Below are positions 31,522 to 40,958 of a DNA stretch of 64,000 bases, one piece after another (position 1 is the first letter of the stretch; the number at the start of each line of letters is the position of its first letter). Origin of the DNA: an uncultured Bacteroidia bacterium (lineage in GTDB: Bacteria > Bacteroidota > Bacteroidia > Bacteroidales > UBA932); contig CADBYT010000005.1 in assembly GCA_902798975.1 (NCBI GenBank), positions 62,001 through 126,000 on the forward strand, read 5' to 3'. Made by a program: the position numbers and the translations under genes. The notes below the pieces were generated by a model. The model did not search any database. It saw only the letters and a program-made list of their open reading frames with translations, and was not told where the DNA came from.

Positions 31522-33000
31522 TTAGTAGGAAATCGCAAACACGACACGCCGCTTGGACGGCTTGCCGGAGAAGATATCGCGGCCTTCCTCCTCGCAGACG
31601 AAGCTGTCGATGGGGATGCAGCGGATGGTGGCCTTGGTGGCGTCCTTGATGGCCTGTTCGGTCTCGACGGTGCCGTCCCAGTGGCAAAGCAGGAACTTGC
31701 CGGTCTGGATCTTGGCCTTGAATTCCTCCCAGTCGTCGCACTTCTCGACGTTGGACTCGCGGAAGGCGAGGGCCTTGTTGTAGATGTTCTGCTGGATGTC
31801 CTCGAGCAGCTGGGAAATATGCTTCTCAATGCCCTCCAGGGCCATTGTTTCCTTGGTAAGGGTGTCGCGGCGGGCCACTTCGACGGTGCCGGCGGCCAGG
31901 TCGCGGGCGCCCATGGCGAGGCGCACGGGCACGCCCTTGAGCTCCCATTCGGCGAACTTGAAGCCCGGACGGACCGTGTCGCGGTCGTCGATCTTCACGC
32001 TGTGGCCGAGGGCCTCGAGACCCTGCTTCAGGGCGGCCATCTTGTCGAGGACGGCTGCGCGCTCTTCGTCGGTCTTGTAGATCGGCACCATGACGATCTG
32101 GATGGGGGCGAGCTTCGGCGGCAGCACGAGCCCGTTGTCGTCGCCGTGGGCCATGATCAGGGCGCCCATCAGGCGGGTGCTGACGCCCCAGGAAGTGGCC
32201 CAGACGTACTCCTGGGCGCCGTCTTTATTAGTGAACTGAACGTCGAAGGACTTGGCGAAATTCTGCCCGAGGAAGTGGGACGTACCGGCCTGGAGGGCCT
32301 TGCCGTCCTGCATCATCGCCTCGATGGTGAGGGTGTCCAGTGCGCCGGCGAAGCGCTCGTTGGGGCTCTTGTGCCCGACGATGACCGGCAGGGCCATGAC
32401 GTTCCGGGCGAAGTCGGCGTAGACGTGCACCATTTCATATGCCTTCGCTTCGGCTTCCTCGGCGGTAGCGTGGGCCGTGTGGCCTTCCTGCCAGAGGAAC
32501 TCCGCGGTGCGGAGGAACAGGCGCGTGCGCATCTCCCAGCGGACGACGTTGCACCACTGGTTGCAGAGGATGGGGAGGTCGCGCCAGGAGGTGATCCAGT
32601 TCTTGTAGGTGCTCCAGATGATGGTCTCGGAGGTCGGGCGGACGATGAGCTCCTCTTCGAGCTTCGCGTCGGGATCCACGACGACGCCACCGCCGTCGGG
32701 GTCGTTCATGAGGCGGTGGTGCGTGACCACGGCGCACTCCTTGGCGAAGCCGGCCACGTGCTCAGCCTCGCGGCTGAAGAAGGACTTCGGGATGAAGAGC
32801 GGGAAATAGGCGTTCTGCACGCCTGTACGCTTGAACATGCCGTCCAGGGTGGCCTGCATTTTCTCCCAGATGGCGTAGCCGTAGGGTTTGATGACCATGC
32901 AGCCGCGCACGGCGGACTGCTCGGCGAGATCGGCCTTCAGGGCCAGGTCGTTATACCACTGCGAATAGTTCTCGGAACGTTTGGTAACCTCTTTTGCCAT
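31522..33000 (-). CDS. proS: Prolyl-tRNA synthetase, archaeal/eukaryotic-like type
   Basis: The 492-aa class II aminoacyl-tRNA synthetase opens [21 protein letters not shown], typical of the type without the bacterial editing insertion. Motif 2 has [20 protein letters not shown]; motif 3 lies around [19 protein letters not shown]. The anticodon-binding domain spans about 290-400, followed by the type-specific C-terminal zinc-binding-like domain ending FAISY. The start at 33000 (MAKEVTKR) fits homologues. First gene of the proS-DUF3078-tilS unit. Confidence 0.95.
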   Translation of the reverse strand: MAKEVTKRSENYSQWYNDLALKADLAEQSAVRGCMVIKPYGYAIWEKMQATLDGMFKRTGVQNAYFPLFIPKSFFSREAEHVAGFAKECAVVTHHRLMNDPDGGGVVVDPDAKLEEELIVRPTSETIIWSTYKNWITSWRDLPILCNQWCNVVRWEMRTRLFLRTAEFLWQEGHTAHATAEEAEAKAYEMVHVYADFARNVMALPVIVGHKSPNERFAGALDTLTIEAMMQDGKALQAGTSHFLGQNFAKSFDVQFTNKDGAQEYVWATSWGVSTRLMGALIMAHGDDNGLVLPPKLAPIQIVMVPIYKTDEERAAVLDKMAALKQGLEALGHSVKIDDRDTVRPGFKFAEWELKGVPVRLAMGARDLAAGTVEVARRDTLTKETMALEGIEKHISQLLEDIQQNIYNKALAFRESNVEKCDDWEEFKAKIQTGKFLLCHWDGTVETEQAIKDATKATIRCIPIDSFVCEEEGRDIFSGKPSKRRVVFAISY

Positions 33001-33119
33001 ATACTTGTTGAAATGCTGCGTTTTTTTGCGAAATTTGCATCTATTATAAAAATGAAGCCCTACGGCATCATAATTGCAACCGCAAAGATAATAACTTTTA
33101 TCAGATAGGAGACGAAAAT

Positions 33120-34124
33120 ATGAAACGGAGCATGACACTTTTACTGCCGGTCCTTCTGGTCCTGGCATCTTGTGGTACCACTGCTCAGTATTCACAGCAG
33201 CGGTTCCCGGACAGCATCTACAGCAAGCCCGGTGAGGAAACCAAGGTCGTCCGCCTGTACACCGAAGAAGATTTCGAAAATATGGCGGCCGCCAACATCG
33301 CCCGCAAGCAGGGGCGTGACACGCTGGTGGTCATCCTGGACGATCCCTGGGACTACGCCTGGTACAATCGTTACAACCACTTCTATTATTCCCCCTGGTA
33401 CTGGGGCGGATTCGGACTGGGATTCAGTTCCTATTACTGGAGCCGTTACTACGGCGGCTGGTATGATCCCTGGTATTACGGCGGCTGGTATACCGGCCTC
33501 TATGATCCCTGGTATTTCGGCTGGTACGATCCCTGGTACTACCGCTCCTGGTACGGCTACGGCTGGTACGGCCACCGTTACGGCTGGTACGACCAACCCT
33601 ACTACTACGGCGGCTATTGGGGCGGCGGCTCCGGCTATGGTTACGGCAACTACGGCCGCAGCCTGGTCTACACGCCGCGCAACACCACGATTGCAGGCGG
33701 CAGCCGCGAGCGGCGCCCCGGCAGTGGCACGAACTACCGCTACGGCACACCCGGATCGTCCGGCAGCGCCATTGTCCGCGGTGGCAGCAATGCCCGTGCC
33801 GCGACGCGTTCCCAGTCCGGCACGAGCGGATCTTCTTCCTCGACGGTACGTACCCGCGAGCAGGGTTACAACCCTACCCGCAGCTACTCCAACAAGAATT
33901 CCGGCAGCAGTTCCGGCTCCTCTTCCACGCGGAGCTACTCTTCCGGCAGCAACTCCGGCTCTTCCTCCACGCGGAGCTACTCTTCGGGCAGCAGCTCCGG
34001 CAACTCCATCCGGAGCTATTCCGGTGGCGGTTACTCCGGCGGCGGTGGCGGTGGCAGCCACAGCAGCGGCAGCTCCTCGCACAGCGGCGGTGGCGGCGGT
34101 GGCCGCAGCGGCGGACGGAGGTAG
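33120..34124 (+). CDS. Low-complexity lipoprotein with Tyr/Trp-rich and Ser/Gly-rich blocks
   Basis: The 334-aa lipoprotein has lipobox VLASC (Cys about 19). A short ordered region (about 20-78, [20 protein letters not shown], then DTLVVILDD) is followed by a block (about 78-180) made of [15 protein letters not shown] units with very high Tyr, Trp and Gly. The C-terminal block (about 240-334) has tandem [11 protein letters not shown] repeats and poly-Gly/Ser/His. No catalytic motif is visible. The design suggests an extended surface or matrix protein able to stack or crosslink through aromatics. It is divergent from proS and precedes a FadL-like porin gene by 56 nt that hold a palindrome copy. 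Confidence 0.75.
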   Translation: MKRSMTLLLPVLLVLASCGTTAQYSQQRFPDSIYSKPGEETKVVRLYTEEDFENMAAANIARKQGRDTLVVILDDPWDYAWYNRYNHFYYSPWYWGGFGLGFSSYYWSRYYGGWYDPWYYGGWYTGLYDPWYFGWYDPWYYRSWYGYGWYGHRYGWYDQPYYYGGYWGGGSGYGYGNYGRSLVYTPRNTTIAGGSRERRPGSGTNYRYGTPGSSGSAIVRGGSNARAATRSQSGTSGSSSSTVRTREQGYNPTRSYSNKNSGSSSGSSSTRSYSSGSNSGSSSTRSYSSGSSSGNSIRSYSGGGYSGGGGGGSHSSGSSSHSGGGGGGRSGGRR

Positions 34125-34126
34125 GA

Positions 34127-34153
34127 GAGGTCCCCGATCAGGTCGGGGATGAC
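34127..34153 (-). repeat. Covarying intergenic palindrome, copy 7 (inverted)
   Basis: Read on the minus strand: GTC, ATCCCCGA, CCTGA loop, TCGGGGA, then CCTCTC. It is between the low-complexity lipoprotein and porin genes. Confidence 0.6.
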
Positions 34154-34180
34154 GGGAAGACATAAACCTAAACCCAAAGT

Positions 34181-35911
34181 ATGTTTAACCCGAAAATGAT
34201 GAAGACAATGAAAAAGATACTTATCGCAGCGGCTTTCCTGGCCATGACGGTGTCGTCCGGCGCGCAGAGCGTGTATGACGCCATCACCTTCAGCCAGAAC
34301 CAGTATTACGGCACGGCCCGCAGCATGGCGCTGGGCAACGCGATGACTGCCCTCGGCGGCGACCTCGGTTCCATCGGCATCAACCCGGCCGGTTCCGCCG
34401 TGACTCCTTATAGCCAGATCGTAATCACTCCGGGCGTGACCGTGTCCGCCGTCACTTCGGCCTATTCTCCGGAGGGAGAGAAATCCTACGGCCTGTCCAA
34501 CCGCCTGGTCCACACGCGGATGAATCTCCCGAACGTGGGCCTCTCGATGAGTTTCGAGACGGGCCAGCGCTACGGCCTGAGGACTTTCTCCTTCGGCTTT
34601 GTCGTGAACCAGACCAACAACTACCACTTCATGAGCGAGGGCTTCGGCTCCAACAGCCGCACGTCTAAGATCGCGGAGTTCGCAAATGCCGCACGCGGTT
34701 TCAACGAGGATGTGCTCGCGGATTACAAGTCCTTCAACAACAGCGACCTTCCCTGGGATATCCTGGCGGCCTATCAGGGCGGCATGTTCGGCTCCTACGG
34801 CATTGAAGGGGAGTACGCCGGTGTCACGGAGGCCATCTCCGACGACGGTGAATACCACTATGTCCCCGGAGCGCTGTCCCAGACGTCCTACCTGACCAAG
34901 CGTGGCAGCAAGAACGACCTGATCCTGAACATGGCGATGAATTTCTCCGATCGCTTCTATATCGGTTTCAACCTCGGGATCCCGACGGCCCGCTACCGTT
35001 ATTCCGAGTCTTTCTATGAGGCGGCGATCAATCCGGAGGACTTCCGCATCAAGTACGATGACGGCTACGAGACCTGCTTCCTGAACGGCAGCTATGGTTA
35101 TCAGTATATGTCCGAGATGGCCGGTATCTATGCCAAGGTGGGTGTCATCTTCCGCCCGGTCGACGGACTGCGCCTCGGTGCGTCTTTCCAGACGCCGACC
35201 GCCTACACGATTTCCGAGACCTGGGGTTATTCTGCTTCCACGAACTACGACGACAGCTTCTACAACGACAGCGCTTCCTCGCCGCAGGGTGAGTACTCCT
35301 ACTTCCTGCGCTCGCCGTACCGCGCTTCCTTCGGAGCCGCTTTTACCTTCGCCAAGAAGGGCCTCATCAGCGTGGATTACGAACTGGCGGACTACAGCGT
35401 GATGCGCTTCCGCTCCCTTCGCGAGAATCGTTTGGGTGAGGACGCCTTCGCCCAGGAGAACTGGGCCTGCCGCTACTTCACTGGCGTGGAGCACAGCGTC
35501 CGCGTGGGTGCAGAGCTGCGGGTGACGCCCGAGTGGTCCCTGCGTGCCGGTTATGCCTTCAGCACCTCTCCGGAGCGCTGGTGGACTTCTTCCGACGGCC
35601 AGAAGGTGACGCTGGATGACTTCTACAACGACTATTATTCTTATTTGAACCGAATCAAAAACCTCGTGACGCCGCACTATTACGGCGACCGGACGCGTAC
35701 TTTCTCCGCCGGTATCGGCTACTCCTCTCCCGGTTCCTTCTTCATGGATGCCGTCGTCCGCATGACGCGCTATCCCGCCGCGACCTTTGCCCCGTACTAC
35801 GATTACGACAGCTTCGACAGATTCGGCAACTACGGTCTCGTGGAGGCACCGCGCATCCTGAACAACCGGAATCTCTGGAACGTGGCCGTGACCTTCGGCT
35901 GGAGATTTTAA
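34181..35911 (+). CDS. OmpP1/FadL-like outer-membrane transport protein
   Basis: The 576-aa barrel protein has a signal peptide (about 8-28). The FadL-type opening AITFSQNQYYGTARSMALGNAMTALGGDLGSIGINPAGSA contains the conserved NPA(G) turn, and the protein ends WNVAVTFGWRF. The family imports hydrophobic molecules such as fatty acids, though Bacteroidota members may have other ligands. Several in-frame ATG codons (34181, 34196, 34199, 34208) could serve as start; the signal peptide is intact in all. Confidence 0.75.
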   Translation: MFNPKMMKTMKKILIAAAFLAMTVSSGAQSVYDAITFSQNQYYGTARSMALGNAMTALGGDLGSIGINPAGSAVTPYSQIVITPGVTVSAVTSAYSPEGEKSYGLSNRLVHTRMNLPNVGLSMSFETGQRYGLRTFSFGFVVNQTNNYHFMSEGFGSNSRTSKIAEFANAARGFNEDVLADYKSFNNSDLPWDILAAYQGGMFGSYGIEGEYAGVTEAISDDGEYHYVPGALSQTSYLTKRGSKNDLILNMAMNFSDRFYIGFNLGIPTARYRYSESFYEAAINPEDFRIKYDDGYETCFLNGSYGYQYMSEMAGIYAKVGVIFRPVDGLRLGASFQTPTAYTISETWGYSASTNYDDSFYNDSASSPQGEYSYFLRSPYRASFGAAFTFAKKGLISVDYELADYSVMRFRSLRENRLGEDAFAQENWACRYFTGVEHSVRVGAELRVTPEWSLRAGYAFSTSPERWWTSSDGQKVTLDDFYNDYYSYLNRIKNLVTPHYYGDRTRTFSAGIGYSSPGSFFMDAVVRMTRYPAATFAPYYDYDSFDRFGNYGLVEAPRILNNRNLWNVAVTFGWRF

Positions 35912-35917
35912 CCTATC

Positions 35918-35944
35918 GTCATTCCGGACCTGATCCGGAATCTC
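35918..35944 (+). repeat. Covarying intergenic palindrome, copy 8
   Basis: ATTCCGGA pairs perfectly with TCCGGAAT around CCTGA, framed by GTC and CTC, in the 43-nt gap between the FadL-like gene and lpxD. Confidence 0.7.
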
Positions 35945-35954
35945 ATTCAATCAA

Positions 35955-36947
35955 ATGGAACTGACAGCAAAGCAATTGGCGGAAATCCTCCACGGCACCG
36001 TGGAAGGGAATCCCGAAGCAAAAGTTACTTCTTTCGCAAAGATTGAACACGGCAAGCCCGGACAACTCTGCTTCTTCGCCAATCCGAAATACGAACAGTA
36101 TGTCTATACCAGCAGGGCTTCGGTCCTGCTGGTTAATCTTGATTTCCAGCCCAAGCAGCCTGTGACCACGACGCTGGTCCGCGTGGAGAACGCCTACAGT
36201 GCGCTGGCCGACCTGCTCAAGTACATGTCCGAGCAGAAGAAAAAGTACCGCAGGCGCCGCTCCCTACGTTCCCGCATCGCTTGGAGCGCCAAGCTCGGCA
36301 AGCGGGTGAGCGTGGGCGATTTCGTGACGATAGGCAAGGACTGCGTCATCGGCGAAGGGACGATCATCCACGACAACGTGACGATCGGTGCCGGCACGAA
36401 GATCGGTTCCTATTGCATTATCTATCCGGGGGTGCATATTTTCCCGGGCATGGTGATCGGCGACCGCGTGATCCTGCACGCGGGCTGCATCATCGGCGAC
36501 GACGGCTTCGGCAATGCACAGCAGCCGGACGGCAGCTGGCGCAAGATCGAGCATGTAGGCAACGTGATTATCGGCAACGATGTCGAGATTGGCTCCAATA
36601 CTACCGTGGACCGCGCCCCGATGGAATCTACCATCATCGGGGACGGCGTCCGCATCGACAATCTCTGCCAGATCGCCCACAACGTCATTATCGGCAAGCA
36701 TACGGTCATGGCTGCCCAGACGGGCATCGCCGGATCCGCCCAGATCGGCGAGTACTGCGTCATTGCCGGGCAGGTGGGCATCGTCGGCCACATCAAGGTG
36801 GCGGACCATACGACAATCGGCGCGCAGGCCGGCGTGATCGGCGCCGTGCGTAAGCCGGGGGAGACCCTGCTGGGCATGCCCGCCATCCCGCACCGGACGT
36901 TCATGAAGGCCTACGCCAAATTCAAGCATGCGGGCGAAGAAGAATAA
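35955..36947 (+). CDS. lpxD: UDP-3-O-acylglucosamine N-acyltransferase
   Basis: The 330-aa enzyme adds the second hydroxyacyl chain in lipid A synthesis, using acyl-ACP in the cytoplasm. The N-terminal uridine-binding domain (1-100) is followed by about ten left-handed beta-helix hexapeptide repeats ([19 protein letters not shown] onward). The catalytic-His region is around [20 protein letters not shown]. First gene of lpxD-lpxC-lpxA-wbqC, with 32-nt, 3-nt and 6-nt gaps. Confidence 0.95.
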   Translation: MELTAKQLAEILHGTVEGNPEAKVTSFAKIEHGKPGQLCFFANPKYEQYVYTSRASVLLVNLDFQPKQPVTTTLVRVENAYSALADLLKYMSEQKKKYRRRRSLRSRIAWSAKLGKRVSVGDFVTIGKDCVIGEGTIIHDNVTIGAGTKIGSYCIIYPGVHIFPGMVIGDRVILHAGCIIGDDGFGNAQQPDGSWRKIEHVGNVIIGNDVEIGSNTTVDRAPMESTIIGDGVRIDNLCQIAHNVIIGKHTVMAAQTGIAGSAQIGEYCVIAGQVGIVGHIKVADHTTIGAQAGVIGAVRKPGETLLGMPAIPHRTFMKAYAKFKHAGEEE

Positions 36948-36963
36948 TTTGAATAATTATTCG

Positions 36964-36971
36964 TATCTTTG
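36964..36971 (+). promoter_or_regulatory. Internal -7 box upstream of lpxC
   Basis: TATCTTTG in the lpxD-lpxC gap matches the consensus exactly and is 8 nt from the lpxC ATG. lpxC may thus be transcribed separately from lpxD. Confidence 0.5.
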
Positions 36972-36979
36972 GCGCCCGA

Positions 36980-37879
36980 ATGAACCAACAGACGCTCTCC
37001 GCGGAATACAACTTTGAAGGACGCGGCCTTCACACGGGCAAGTACGCCCACGTGACGCTGAAGCCGGCCCCCGCCGGCTACGGCATCCGTTTCGTCCGTA
37101 CGGACGCGGGAGTCGAGATTCCCGCCGTCGCTTCCAAAATCACGCGTACCGACCGCAGCACCACCATCTCCGAAGGGGAGGTGTCCGTGGTGACGATCGA
37201 GCATCTGATGTCCGCCCTGACGGGCCTGGGCGTGGATAACGCCTGCATCGAGATCGACAACGAGGAAGTGCCCATCCTGGACGGCAGCGCGGAGCGCTAT
37301 GTGCGCGCCATTGCGCCGGACGGCCTGCAGTCGCAGGACGCCGAGCGCGTTTGGATCGAATTTGACGAGGCGTTCGAGGTTCATGACGAGCAGACGGGTT
37401 CCTGGGTCCGTTTCGAACCGGCCGACACGATGTCCTTCGAGGTCACGGTGGATTTCAATTCCCGCGTGCTCGGCGTGCAGAAAGCCCGCTGGGAGGGGAG
37501 TGCCGATTATGTGCGCCAGATCGCTCCCTGCCGGACTTTCGTGTTCATGCACGAACTTGAGTTCCTGGCCGCCCGCGGCCTGGTGAAAGGCGGCGACGTG
37601 GACAATGCCATCGTCATCGTGGAGCATCCCGTCAGCCCGGAGCGCATCGATGCGATGTGCCGCCTGTTCGGCCAGCCGCACCTGCAGGTGACCTCGCAGG
37701 GATACCTGAACAACATCAAGCTCCATTTCCCCAACGAGTGCGGCCGCCACAAACTGCTCGACCTGATCGGGGATATGCGTCTGATGGGCGGATTCCCGAA
37801 AGCGAAAATCAGCGCGTTCAAACCCGGCCACACGGTCAACAGCGTGGCGAGCCGGACGGCGCTAACCCATATCAAATAG
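36980..37879 (+). CDS. lpxC: UDP-3-O-acyl-N-acetylglucosamine deacetylase, single-domain
   Basis: The 299-aa zinc deacetylase catalyses the committed step of lipid A synthesis. Visible are Glu74 and zinc ligand His75 in TIEHLMSAL, ligands His257 and Asp261 in CGRHKLLDLIGD, and the catalytic His284 in PGHTVNS. In many Bacteroidota LpxC is fused to FabZ (about 460 aa). Here the protein stops after the LpxC domain and lpxA starts 3 nt later, so no fabZ is present at this locus. Confidence 0.95.
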   Translation: MNQQTLSAEYNFEGRGLHTGKYAHVTLKPAPAGYGIRFVRTDAGVEIPAVASKITRTDRSTTISEGEVSVVTIEHLMSALTGLGVDNACIEIDNEEVPILDGSAERYVRAIAPDGLQSQDAERVWIEFDEAFEVHDEQTGSWVRFEPADTMSFEVTVDFNSRVLGVQKARWEGSADYVRQIAPCRTFVFMHELEFLAARGLVKGGDVDNAIVIVEHPVSPERIDAMCRLFGQPHLQVTSQGYLNNIKLHFPNECGRHKLLDLIGDMRLMGGFPKAKISAFKPGHTVNSVASRTALTHIK

Positions 37880-37882
37880 CCT

Positions 37883-38695
37883 ATGACTACCATCCATCCC
37901 CTGGCCACCGTGCATCCCGGCGCCAAGCTCGGCGAGAATGTCGAGGTGGGCCCGTATGCCTATATCGACGATAACGTCGAGATCGGCGACAACTGCAAGA
38001 TCCTTCCCCACGCCACCATTTTCCCGTACGTGAAGATGGGTGCCAACTGCCAGGTTTTCCCGGGCGCCGTGGTGGGTGCCATTCCGCAGGATCTCAAATT
38101 CGACGGCGAGGTGACCTGGGTGGAGATCGGCGACCGCGTGACCATTCGCGAGTGCGCTACCATCAACCGCGGCACCAAGGCCAGCGGGAAGGGCGTGACC
38201 CGGGTCGGCAGCGACACGCTGATCATGTCCTACGTGCACATCGCGCATGACTGCCGGGTGGGCAAGCACTGCATCCTGGTGAGTTATGTGGGCATCGCCG
38301 GCGAGACGGACGTGGACGACTGGGCCATCATCGGCGGCAGCACCGTCGTGCACCAGTTCTCCCACATCGGCACGCATGCGATGGTGGGTGGCGGCTCGGC
38401 CGTCAACAAGGACATTCCGCCGTATTCCATCTGCGGCCGCAATCCGATCTGCTATTCCGGCATCAACATCGTCGGCCTGCGCCGCCGCGGCTTCGATTCC
38501 GACGTGATCCGGAACATCAAGGACATCTACGATACGATTTATTATCAGGGCCTGAACAATGCCGACGCCTGCAGCAAGGTTGAGGCGGGCTTCCCGCAGT
38601 CGGTGGAACGCGACACCATTCTCGAGTTCATCCGAGGATCCAAGCGCGGCATTGTGCGCGGCATGGAGCTCATGTCCAAGGGGGACGTTGAATAG
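37883..38695 (+). CDS. lpxA: Acyl-ACP-UDP-N-acetylglucosamine O-acyltransferase
   Basis: The 270-aa trimeric beta-helix enzyme is the first in lipid A synthesis. Hexapeptide repeats start at THIHPLATVHPGAKLGE-like residues. The motif GAIPQDLKFDGE and the catalytic-His segment SYVHIAHDCRVGKHC are clear. A C-terminal helical domain follows (about 190-270). It begins 3 nt after lpxC. Confidence 0.95.
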   Translation: MTTIHPLATVHPGAKLGENVEVGPYAYIDDNVEIGDNCKILPHATIFPYVKMGANCQVFPGAVVGAIPQDLKFDGEVTWVEIGDRVTIRECATINRGTKASGKGVTRVGSDTLIMSYVHIAHDCRVGKHCILVSYVGIAGETDVDDWAIIGGSTVVHQFSHIGTHAMVGGGSAVNKDIPPYSICGRNPICYSGINIVGLRRRGFDSDVIRNIKDIYDTIYYQGLNNADACSKVEAGFPQSVERDTILEFIRGSKRGIVRGMELMSKGDVE

Positions 38696-38701
38696 GGTAC
38701 G

Positions 38702-39301
38702 ATGGCGCCGACACTGACCATCGCCTGGTTCCCGCCGACAGAATACTTTGCGTTGCTCGCAAAGTATTCTTCGGTTTATGTGGAGGCGTGTGAGAATTAT
38801 CAGAAGCAGACCTACCGCAACCGTTGCCGCATCTATGCGGCGGACGGCGTGCAGATGCTCCATTTCCCGGTGCGTCACCGGGACGGACGCTTCAATCTGC
38901 CGATCCGCGAGATCGAGGTGGATTATTCGACGCCCTGGGTGGAGAAGGCGGAGCGCTGCATCGAGACGGCTTACCGCTCGTCGGCGTATTTTGAGTATTA
39001 TCGCGACGAGCTTTTCGCCATTCTGGATGCGCAGCCACGGACGCTCTGGGAGCTGGATATGGAGGTAATCGGCTTTTTCCTCCGGAAGATCGGGCTGCGT
39101 ACGGAGTTGGTGCCCACGGAGTATTTCGCTGCGGAGCATGTGGATATTCATCCGAAGCGGGCGAACGGCATCCTGCAGGAGCTGAGGGCAGACCGGCCTT
39201 ATTATCAGGTCTTTGCGGAGCGTCATGGCTTCATTCCCAACCTTTCCGTCATGGACCTGCTTTTCAACGAAGGCCCGGCTTCGATCGAATACCTTTTATG
39301 A
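38702..39301 (+). CDS. WbqC-like family protein
   Basis: The 199-aa protein resembles the WbqC family in its opening (TIAWFPPTEYFALLAKYSSVYVEACENYQKQTYRNRC) and in RLNLPIREI-like and LLFNEGP motifs. The family occurs in polysaccharide clusters and next to lpx genes in Bacteroidota; its reaction is not established. It is 6 nt after lpxA and the last gene of that unit. Confidence 0.8.
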   Translation: MAPTLTIAWFPPTEYFALLAKYSSVYVEACENYQKQTYRNRCRIYAADGVQMLHFPVRHRDGRFNLPIREIEVDYSTPWVEKAERCIETAYRSSAYFEYYRDELFAILDAQPRTLWELDMEVIGFFLRKIGLRTELVPTEYFAAEHVDIHPKRANGILQELRADRPYYQVFAERHGFIPNLSVMDLLFNEGPASIEYLL

Positions 39302-39341
39302 CCGCGTGGCTGCGAGATTTGGTATTTTCGATTATTCTGCG

Positions 39342-39349
39342 TATCTTTG
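39342..39349 (+). promoter_or_regulatory. -7 box of the rimP-nusA-infB operon
   Basis: TATCTTTG is 53 nt upstream of the rimP ATG at 39403, giving a leader of roughly 45 nt that contains the hairpin at 39366-39387. Confidence 0.6.
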
Positions 39350-39365
39350 CGACTGTGAACGAGAT

Positions 39366-39396
39366 GGAAGGCCCGAGGCGGTCTTCCTTTTTATTT
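39366..39396 (+). terminator. Attenuator-like hairpin in the rimP-nusA-infB leader
   Basis: GGAAGGCC (39366-39373) pairs with GGTCTTCC (39380-39387) with one G:T pair and a 6-nt loop, followed at once by TTTTTATTT. This is a complete intrinsic-terminator shape between promoter and first gene. It suggests transcription attenuation of the operon that makes NusA, a termination factor. Confidence 0.6.
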
Positions 39397-39402
39397 GGAT
39401 AT

Positions 39403-39675
39403 ATGGACAGAACTGAATTCGAAAAAGTGGTGGAGAAGGCCGTCGCGGAGCGCGGCTGCTCCCTGGTGGACATCCTCTTCAACGACGACGACAACGTGTT
39501 CGAAGTCACGATCGACAAGGCGGATGCCGATGTGGACCTGGCCGACTGCGAGTACGTGCACCGTGCCGTGCTGGCCGCCTTCGACCGCAATATCGAGGAT
39601 TATGCCCTTACCGTCGGTTCCGTGGGAATCGATGCCGCGGAAGCGGATGAAATGCTGAAATCAATTAAAGAATAA
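39403..39675 (+). CDS. rimP: RimP-like ribosome maturation factor, N-terminal domain only
   Basis: The 90-aa protein aligns with the N-terminal alpha/beta domain of RimP (EFEKVVEKAVAERGCSLVDI, EVTIDKADADVDLADCEYVHRA, EDYALTVGSVGID). It then ends in a short helix (AAEADEMLKSIKE), lacking the C-terminal SH3-like domain; RimP is usually about 150 aa. The start is fixed by the leader. It is followed by nusA after 9 nt. RimP normally helps mature the 30S subunit; whether the single domain still works is unclear. Confidence 0.8.
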   Translation: MDRTEFEKVVEKAVAERGCSLVDILFNDDDNVFEVTIDKADADVDLADCEYVHRAVLAAFDRNIEDYALTVGSVGIDAAEADEMLKSIKE

Positions 39676-39684
39676 ACGACTATA

Positions 39685-40953
39685 ATGGAAAAGGAAAAAG
39701 TTATTACGCTCATCGACGCCTTCAAGGACTTCAAGGAGGAGAAGAACATCGACCGTCCTGTGATGATGCAGGTCCTCAAAGACGTCTTTCTGACCCAGAT
39801 CGCCAAGACCTACGGTTCTTCGGACAACTTCGACGTGATCGTCAACGTGGATAAGGGTACCTGCGAAATCTACCAAAACTTCGACGTGGTGGAGGAAGTG
39901 GAGAATCCGAACGCCGAGATCACCATCGAGGGGATCCGCGAGGACGGCGGCGACGCCGACGACTACGAGATCGGCGACCAGTACGCCAAGAAACTGCCGC
40001 TGGCCGCGTTCGGCCGCCGCGGCATCCTCAATATCCGCCAGAATCTGCAGGGCCGCATCATGGACATCGAGAAGGCCAACGTCTACAAGAAGTACTCCGA
40101 GAAGGTGGGCGAACTGTTCTACGGCGAGGTTTACCAGACCTGGTCCAAGGAGGTCCTGATCCTCGACGAGGATGGCAACGAGCTGCACATTCCGAAGAGC
40201 GAGCAGATTCCCGGCGAGCGTTTCAAGAAGAGCGATTCCGTCCGCGCCGTCATCAAGAGCGTGGAGATGAAGAACAACACCACGCCGTATATCACCCTGA
40301 GCCGCGTGTCGGGCGAGTTCCTGGAGCGCCTCTTCGAGCAGGAAGTGCCGGAGATCGCCGACGGCCTGATCACCGTCAAGAAAGTGGTCCGCGTGCCGGG
40401 CGAGCGCGCCAAGGTGGCCGTGGAGTCCTACGATGACCGCATCGACCCGATCGGCGCCTGCATCGGTGTGAAGGGCGGACGCATCATGGGCATCGTGCGC
40501 GAGCTGCGCAACGAGAACATCGACGTGATCCAGTGGTCCCAGAATCCGAAACTCATGATCCAGCGGGCCCTGAACCCCGCCGTGGTCTCCTATATCGAGA
40601 TGGGCGAGGGCCCGGACGACAAGGTCAAGGTGTTCATGCAGCCGGACCAGGTCAGCAAGGGTATCGGCCGTCACGGCGTCAACATCCAGCTGGCCGGCAT
40701 GCTCGTCGACCGCGAGATCGAAGTGTACCGCGAACTGCCTAAGGGCGAGAGCAGCGACGAGGAGGATGTACTCCTGAGCGAGTTCTCCGACGTCATCGAC
40801 CAGTGGATCATCGACCGCCTCGAGGCGATCGGCTGCGACACCGCGAAGGGCGTGCTGGCACTCTCTCCCGAGGACATCGCCAAGCGTGCCGATCTCGAGG
40901 ACGAGACCGTCGAGGAAGTCCGTAATATCCTGAAAGCAGAATTCGAAGACTAG
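39685..40953 (+). CDS. nusA: Transcription termination/antitermination factor NusA
   Basis: The 422-aa RNA-polymerase-binding protein has an N-terminal domain (1-125, [17 protein letters not shown]), an S1 domain (about 130-205), two KH domains (about 210-345) with [22 protein letters not shown] and [15 protein letters not shown], and a C-terminal helical segment (about 365-422). It ends after one helix-hairpin-helix-like repeat, as in other Bacteroidota NusA. Co-transcribed with rimP and infB. Confidence 0.95.
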   Translation: MEKEKVITLIDAFKDFKEEKNIDRPVMMQVLKDVFLTQIAKTYGSSDNFDVIVNVDKGTCEIYQNFDVVEEVENPNAEITIEGIREDGGDADDYEIGDQYAKKLPLAAFGRRGILNIRQNLQGRIMDIEKANVYKKYSEKVGELFYGEVYQTWSKEVLILDEDGNELHIPKSEQIPGERFKKSDSVRAVIKSVEMKNNTTPYITLSRVSGEFLERLFEQEVPEIADGLITVKKVVRVPGERAKVAVESYDDRIDPIGACIGVKGGRIMGIVRELRNENIDVIQWSQNPKLMIQRALNPAVVSYIEMGEGPDDKVKVFMQPDQVSKGIGRHGVNIQLAGMLVDREIEVYRELPKGESSDEEDVLLSEFSDVIDQWIIDRLEAIGCDTAKGVLALSPEDIAKRADLEDETVEEVRNILKAEFED

Positions 40954-40958
40954 ACAGA

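Noticed and set aside
30274..33108. A 944-codon plus-strand frame opposite tilS, DUF3078 and proS
   Set aside because: It is antisense to three clear genes and has no motif of its own.
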